Shown: positions 59,272-64,000 of the stretch, one piece after another
Layout: each line of letters starts with the position of its first letter
Position numbering within the stretch: position 1 is the stretch's first letter
NCBI RefSeq assembly: GCF_040939455.1
Contig: NC_134110.1
Span: 311,001 to 375,000, forward strand
DNA length: 64,000 nt
Source of the DNA: Microcebus murinus
Taxonomy: Eukaryota; Chordata; Mammalia; Primates; Cheirogaleidae
Direction of reading: 5' to 3'
Notes under the pieces: model-generated
What the model saw: only the letters and a program-made list of their open reading frames with translations
Database searches by the model: none
Told to the model about the DNA's origin: nothing
Made by a program: the position numbers and the translations under genes

Positions 59272-59653
59272 AGGACATGTCTTATTTAACGTTTGGTAGC
59301 TTGATGCCTCACGCCTAAGCCCTCAAATAAATCAGCCCTTTGGTTGGGATAATTCTTGCAGCTGGGGCTGCGCTGCCGCCTCTCCCCACCAGGTGGCGAC
59401 AGAGCCCCCCAGGTGTCACAACCACCAACCTGTCTTCAAACACGCCTCATTGTCCCCAGGTGCCACCGGGGCCACCAACGGCTCAGCCTCCGCCACGTGG
59501 GCCCCCTCCGCACCCTGCCCCGGCCCCCCAACTGCCGGGGCTGGCGGCTTTCACCAACGCGACCTCGGACCCCTCCCTGCCTCCCCGCGCCTCGGTTTCC
59601 CCACCTGCCCTTGGCAGTCCCCTCCTCGCCTCGCCACGGCCCGCCGCGCTCAC

Positions 59654-59907
59654 CTGTTGAGGAAGATGCTGCTGACGTCGTCGTGGGTGATGGGCGGCTT
59701 CTTGGAGCTGGCGGCCATGCGCAGCGGGCGCAGGAAGTTGTTCACCAGGATGTGCAGCTGCTGCACGTACTCGGCCTCGGCCTCCAGCATGCTGAACACC
59801 ACCTGGTTGCGCTTGCGCATGCTGTCGGCGTGCGGGGACCGGATGTAGTCCTGGATCACCGTCTTCCACTTGCGCCGGCACAGCCAGCCCCGCAGGAAGC
59901 TCTGCAC
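59654..59907 (-). CDS. RASGRF1: RASGRF1 exon E2: IQ motif and start of the DH domain
   Basis: The exon has 254 nt, entering at phase 0 and ending two bases into a codon (donor GTGAGC). It opens with [15 protein letters not shown], a good IQ motif (hydrophobic-Q-x3-RG-x3-R) that binds calmodulin. [19 protein letters not shown] is the first conserved helix of a DH (RhoGEF) domain. [14 protein letters not shown] closes the exon. The coding sequence appears strongly conserved against the mammalian protein as I recall it. Confidence 0.95.
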
Positions 59908-60261
59908 CTGCGCGGGTGGGCGGGCGGGCGGCGGTCGGACGGCCGGCGGGGCTCTCGTCAGGGGCCGGCCTGCTCGCCCCCGAGCCCGGCACACCGGGGC
60001 CCGCCCCGGCCCTGCTGTTTGCACGGGGCCGAGAGGCCCTCGGGGTTGATTTTCCCCATCTGTGAAATGGGGCCAGCAAGGCCTCGGCCGGGGCGGAGGG
60101 GGAGGCCCGGGACCCACCGGGCGTCTCTGCAGGGCTCGTGGGGAAGGCAGACTCTCACGCCCACCCCGGACCTCCGCGTCCTAACGGGGACCCGGGGTTG
60201 CCGTGGAAACACTCGCTAAAGGAGGACAGGGGTGGCCCCGGGTGTCTGCAGAGGGTGGCCC

Positions 60262-60405
60262 GGCTCACGCCCCGTCCCGGCTCACGCCCCGTCCCATCTC
60301 ACGCCCCGTCCCGGCTCACGCCCTGTGCCGGCTCACGCCCTGTCCCATCTCACGCCCTGTCCCGGCTCACGCCCTGTCCCGGCTCACGCCCTGTGCCGGC
60401 TCACC
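60262..60405. repeat. 17-bp minisatellite
   Basis: About nine units of GGCTCACGCCCTGTCCC with CATCTCACGCC variants, 340 bp upstream of E2 on the transcript. Confidence 0.92.
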
Positions 60406-61059
60406 CGTGACACGCCCGGAAGCCCAGGAGTTTCAGTGAAAGCTCGTCTGGGTAGGAGGGGCCGATTATCAAATTGAAGGGAACATGGTAAATTAGTCAA
60501 CCTCAATCCTGGGCCTCACCGCAGCCTCTCCTCCTGGCCTCCCGGCCCGGGGGTGGAAGCGAACAGAGACACTTGACTCGGTTTCCCTGGAGCCGGCTGC
60601 TTGGAAGAGCCTGGCGCTGCCCAGGGCCTGGCAAAGGGCCCCGGACTCACACGCATGCAGGCCGGGCTGTGTCGAGCCGCCCGGCCTCCTCCTGCCTTTC
60701 CTGCTGGGGAGCAGGGGCATTGGGGGGCTACTGGGGACCGAGCGGAGGAGCACCCCAAAATATTCTCCCCTGAAGGGGGCCTGAGCCCCACAGCCGTCTC
60801 TACGACAGAGGGTTTTCTCTGCGGGTACGGAAGGCCGCAGAAAAAGTGGTCCACCCTGACCGGCTGCTCTAAGGGAGGGAGGGCCGGGGGTCAGTGGTCG
60901 GGCCGGGCGCCCCTGAGGTAGAGCTTGGCTCAGACCCGGTGACGGTTCCCAGAGCCCCGAGGCCTGGCAGGTCCGAGAGGTGCGAGAAGCTGGTGGGGGG
61001 ACTTGGGGGGGGTGCCGGCGAGTTGGGGGGTGTCAGGGCTGCTGGGCCTTGTGTTTCTT

Positions 61060-61401
61060 TTTCTTTCTTTCTTTTTTTTTTTGAGACAGAGTCTCGCTTT
61101 GTTGCCTAGGCTAGAGTGAGTGCCGTGGCGTCAGCCTCGCTCACAGCAACCTCAGACTCCTGGGCTCAAGCGATCCTCCTGCCTCAGCCTCCCGAGTAGC
61201 TGGGACTACAGGCATGCGCCACCACGCCCGGCTAATTTTTTCTATATATATTTTTAGATGGTAATTAATTTCTTTCTATTTTTAGTAGAGACGGGGTCTC
61301 GCTCTTGCTCAGGGTGGTTTTGAACTCCTGACCTTGAGCAATCCACCCGCCTCGGCCTCCTAGAGTGCTGGGATGACAGGCGTGAGCTGCCACACCCGGC
61401 C
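61060..61401 (-). mobile_element. Alu
   Basis: Full-length antisense copy; T-tail mixed with C. Confidence 0.95.
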
Positions 61402-61429
61402 GGGGCCTTGTGTTTCTCCTGTGATCCAG

Positions 61430-61645
61430 GACCCGGGCGGCCAGGTTTGAATGTCGCTCTGCAGACACTTAGCTGTGCAACCTGGGCAAAGTCGCTCTGC
61501 CTCTCTGTGCCTCAGCTTCCCCGTGTTCGAAGCAGAAACAACAATAACCCTCAGAGGGTTTCGGCGGGGATGGGGTTCACCTGCACAGAGCTCCCAGACA
61601 GCGCCTGGCACGTAGAAGGTGGTTAGTCAGTGTCAGCTATTTCTA
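61430..61645 (+). mobile_element. MIR
   Basis: TAGCTGTGCAACCTGGGCAA, TCTCTGTGCCTCAGCTTCCC and CAGCGCCTGGCACGTAGAAG fit MIR from core to 3' end. Confidence 0.85.
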
Positions 61646-61865
61646 TCTTTGAGAAACTAAAAAATCCAGATTTGGGTGTGACGTGTTCAGCGTTTGAGGC
61701 ACTGGCACCAAACGGAAAGGGAGAAATGCAAAACCCCCACCGCGTGGGCTGCAACCTCCCCACGCCGGCGCGCCGGTGCCAGCGGGCAGGTTCCAGTGGG
61801 GCCGGCGTGGGGGCATCTGTGCTCTCAGCAAACGGGCTTCTCTGGTTTCACCTGCTTTTCTGTTT

Positions 61866-62200
61866 TCTTTTTCCTTTTTTGAGACAGAGTCTCACTTTGT
61901 TGCCCAGGCTAGAGTGAGTGCCGTGGCGTCAGCCTAGCTCACAGCAACCTCAAACTCCTGGGCTCAAGCGATCCTCCTGCCTCAGCCTCCCGAGCAGCTG
62001 GGACTACAGGCATGTGCCACCACCACGCCCGGCTGATTTTTTCTATGTATATTAGTTGGCCAATTAGTTTCTTTCTATTTATAGTAGAGATGGGGTCTCA
62101 CTCTTGCTCAGGTTGGTTTCGAACTCCTGACCTTGAGCGATCCTCCCGCCTCGGCCTCCCAGAGTGCTATGATTGCAGGTCTGAGCCACCGCGCCCAGCC
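61866..62200 (-). mobile_element. Alu
   Basis: Full-length antisense copy ending GCGCCCAGCC. Confidence 0.95.
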
Positions 62201-62508
62201 TCTTTTTTCTTTTTTGAGATACAGTCTCACTCTGTTGCCCAGGCTAGAGTGAGTGCCGTGGCGTCAGCCTCGCTCACAGCAACCTCAATCTCCTGGGCTC
62301 AAGCGATCCTCCTGCCTCAGCCTCCCGAGTAGCTGGGACTACACAGGCATGCACCACCATGCCCAGATAATATTTGTATATATATTTTTAGTTTTCCAGC
62401 CAATTTGTTTCTATTTTTTTTTTTAGTAGAGACGGGGTCTTGCTCTTGCTCAGGCTGGTCTCGAACTCCTGACCTCAAGCATCGATCCTCCCTCCTCGGC
62501 CTCCCACA
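62201..62508 (-). mobile_element. Alu, 5' truncated
   Basis: Antisense; starts directly at the end of the previous Alu and stops at GGCCTCCCACA. Confidence 0.93.
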
Positions 62509-63100
62509 TCGCCTGCTTTTCTCAGGGTGGGTCAGGAGCCCTGCCTGGAGTCTGGCCGGCCGCAAATGTGACCACCAGGCCCCTCCCCCGGCCACGTCAC
62601 CCCCCGAGGGCCCCGGCGTGTCACCAGCCGGCCACAGGCAGACCCCGGGCGCTGCCTGCACTGCGGTGGGCTCCCCGCCGAGGTCTGGGGGGACTTGGGC
62701 AGCTGCGGGAGGCGGAGTGGGGGAGGGGACAGCAGGGGACACGTGTGTGTCAGGGTGTGGGGGGGTGACAATACGGAGGTGGCCCCGGTGAGGGGCATGC
62801 CGTGGCAAGGAAAGCTCTCGGCAGAGGGTCCCGGGCCCTTCCAGCTCCTTCCTCTGGTGGAGCCTCAGTTTTCCTGTCTATAAAATGGGCTGAGCCACCC
62901 CGGCCACAGGGCTGACCGGGAGAAAGGGCCAGACGAGGAGCCGTTCTGGGGTCACGGCTGTCGGCTCCGTCCCTGGGGCCGGGCCGGTGGGTGGGGTGTC
63001 CCTGGGGAGGGTGGCGGCGGGGCCTTGGGGAGGCGCCCCCGGCCCGGGTGGCCCCGAGAGGGACAGAGCTCGGAAGGGCCGGCAGTGGGAAGGTACAGAC

Positions 63101-63193
63101 CTTCTTGATTTTCTTGATGTCGCTGTCCTCGTCACTGGGGGCGACGGTCTGGGTGGACTGGATGCGCTCGTTGTCCTTGAGCAGGGACGAGAT
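63101..63193 (-). CDS. RASGRF1: RASGRF1 exon E1 in window: end of coiled-coil region before the IQ motif
   Basis: The exon has 31 codons, phase 0 at both ends, beginning ISSLLKDNERIQSTQ, then an acidic DEDSD patch and a basic KKIKK end that leads into the IQ motif of the next exon. The acceptor is GTTGCAG and the donor is GTCTGT, a weak match to consensus. The segment is the helical linker that precedes calmodulin binding. The first PH domain must be encoded by exons beyond 64000. Confidence 0.9.
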
Positions 63194-64000
63194 CTGCAAC
63201 AGAGACAGAGCCGGCTGCCGAGAGGGCCCCAGCGACGCAGACCCCCGACCTCCTGCCGCCGGCCAGCCGGAGGGCCCCTCTCTGTGCGTCCCGGCCACCA
63301 CCCCGGACGCCCCGACAGCCGGGGACGGCAGGGGCTGCACGGAGCTGGCTGCCAGGCTCGGTGGCCGTGGGGGGCCCCTTCCCCGCGTGGTCTGCGGCGC
63401 TAAGCGAATTCTCAGTTTGTGTGGCCACCACGCCCATCCGTCTCTGGAACTTTCCACCCTGCAGATCAGCCCGCCCCCCGCAGCCACAGCCCGGTCTCCA
63501 GGGCCCCGTCTGGGCAGAGCCGGGCAGCGTGTGTCTTGCATCGCCCAGCACGGGGTCTTCACGTGCCGCGTGGCGTGTTGGGATTTCCTTCCCTTTCGGG
63601 GCGGGGGGCAATATTCCACCGCGTGTGCAGATCGCCTCTGTTTACCCGTCCGCCCGCCAACGGGCGTCTCCGCAGTCTCTCTGTTTTTCCAAGCGAAGCC
63701 GTGCCTGGCACAGGTCGGAAAGGGCAGGCAGGTGGCCGGGTGGGGGCCCCGCCGGCTCTGCTCTCCCCGCCCGGGCCGGCTTCTCACAACGAGAGCCACC
63801 CCGGGGCGAGGCCTGGAAGCTGCTGGCCCGGAAAACGGAGCAGCCCTTGGAGCGAGCGTCCGCGCCGCTCTAGAAATTTCCATGATTTGCCTGATTTGGG
63901 GATCGGAAAGATGCACGCAGTAGCGTCAGGAACAAACGCAAGGGCGGTGCCTGAAGAAGGTGGGCTTGGATCTGTCCCGAGGCCGGAGACCCGCCCAGGG
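63194..64000 (-). other. Intron upstream of E1
   Basis: No exon, Alu or tandem repeat was recognised. No helix-rich reading frame of the kind expected for the next coiled-coil exon was found. The sequence is GC-rich and appears unique. Confidence 0.6.

Larger units (their letters stand above)
46538..59653 (-). other. Intron E2-E3, 13.1 kb
   Basis: It holds 23- and 22-bp GC arrays, a CA-rich block, a duplicated segment, a DNA transposon relic, about ten Alus, a candidate LTR, and the SNRPD2 pseudogene. Stretches at 47186-47830, 49921-50298, 51105-51540, 52721-53175, 54611-55965 and 57601-58765 show nothing recognisable beyond high GC; 54700-55140 is CpG-rich. Confidence 0.7.
59908..63100 (-). 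other. Intron E1-E2
   Basis: It holds a 17-bp array, three antisense Alus, a MIR at 61430-61645 and unique GC-rich DNA. Short MIR-like 3' scraps (CCTCAG...TAAAATGGG at 62864, TTTCCCCATCTGTGAAATGGG-like at 60050) are too small to annotate alone. Confidence 0.7.

Overview
The window is nuclear DNA from a strepsirrhine primate, most likely a Malagasy lemur. About 40 Alu copies carry the middle and right-arm wording typical of lemur Alus (a TTGGCCAATTAATTTC-like block and 'CTCGCTCTTGCTCAGGCTGG'), and older MIR, L1 and DNA-transposon relics of mammalian type lie among them. The DNA is GC-rich and unusually rich in minisatellites.

One protein-coding gene was recognised. The whole window lies inside RASGRF1, read on the minus strand, which encodes the calcium/calmodulin-responsive Ras and Rac exchange factor of neurons. 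Twenty-three consecutive internal coding exons can be placed, from 63193 down to 4913. Their splice phases agree at every junction and they join into 3150 nt, or 1050 codons, with no stop or frameshift. They encode, in order, the end of the first coiled-coil region, the IQ calmodulin-binding motif, the DH domain, the second PH domain, the first part of the REM region, a long low-complexity linker with kinase sites, the second part of the REM-like region, and almost all of the CDC25/RasGEF catalytic domain. The first exons (PH1 and start codon) lie beyond 64000. The last coding exon (about 30 residues) lies beyond position 1. Paralogue RASGRF2 is disfavoured by linker and catalytic-domain residues.

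Region by region: 1-4912 is the last intron, packed with antisense Alus and a GC-rich block copied from the array at 6360-7200. Positions 4913-16337 carry the exons of the catalytic core, with large introns holding a 181-bp VNTR, a 78-nt G homopolymer and a 47-bp minisatellite. Positions 16338-28479 carry a 40-bp minisatellite with 241-bp higher-order structure, a TG/CA domain and two back-to-back VNTRs. Positions 28480-46537 carry a dense run of short introns, many starting or filled with tandem arrays, and one GC-AG intron. Positions 46538-59653 are a 13.1-kb intron with an SNRPD2 processed pseudogene, a candidate LTR, a DNA-transposon relic and several duplicated segments. Positions 59654-64000 hold the IQ/DH exon, one further exon and ordinary Alu-rich intron.

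No RNA gene, CRISPR array, second active gene or clear promoter was found. The most unusual aspects are structural: tandem arrays sitting against 5' splice sites, a GC donor at the edge of such an array, a very long G run, and nested insertions that give a relative age order.
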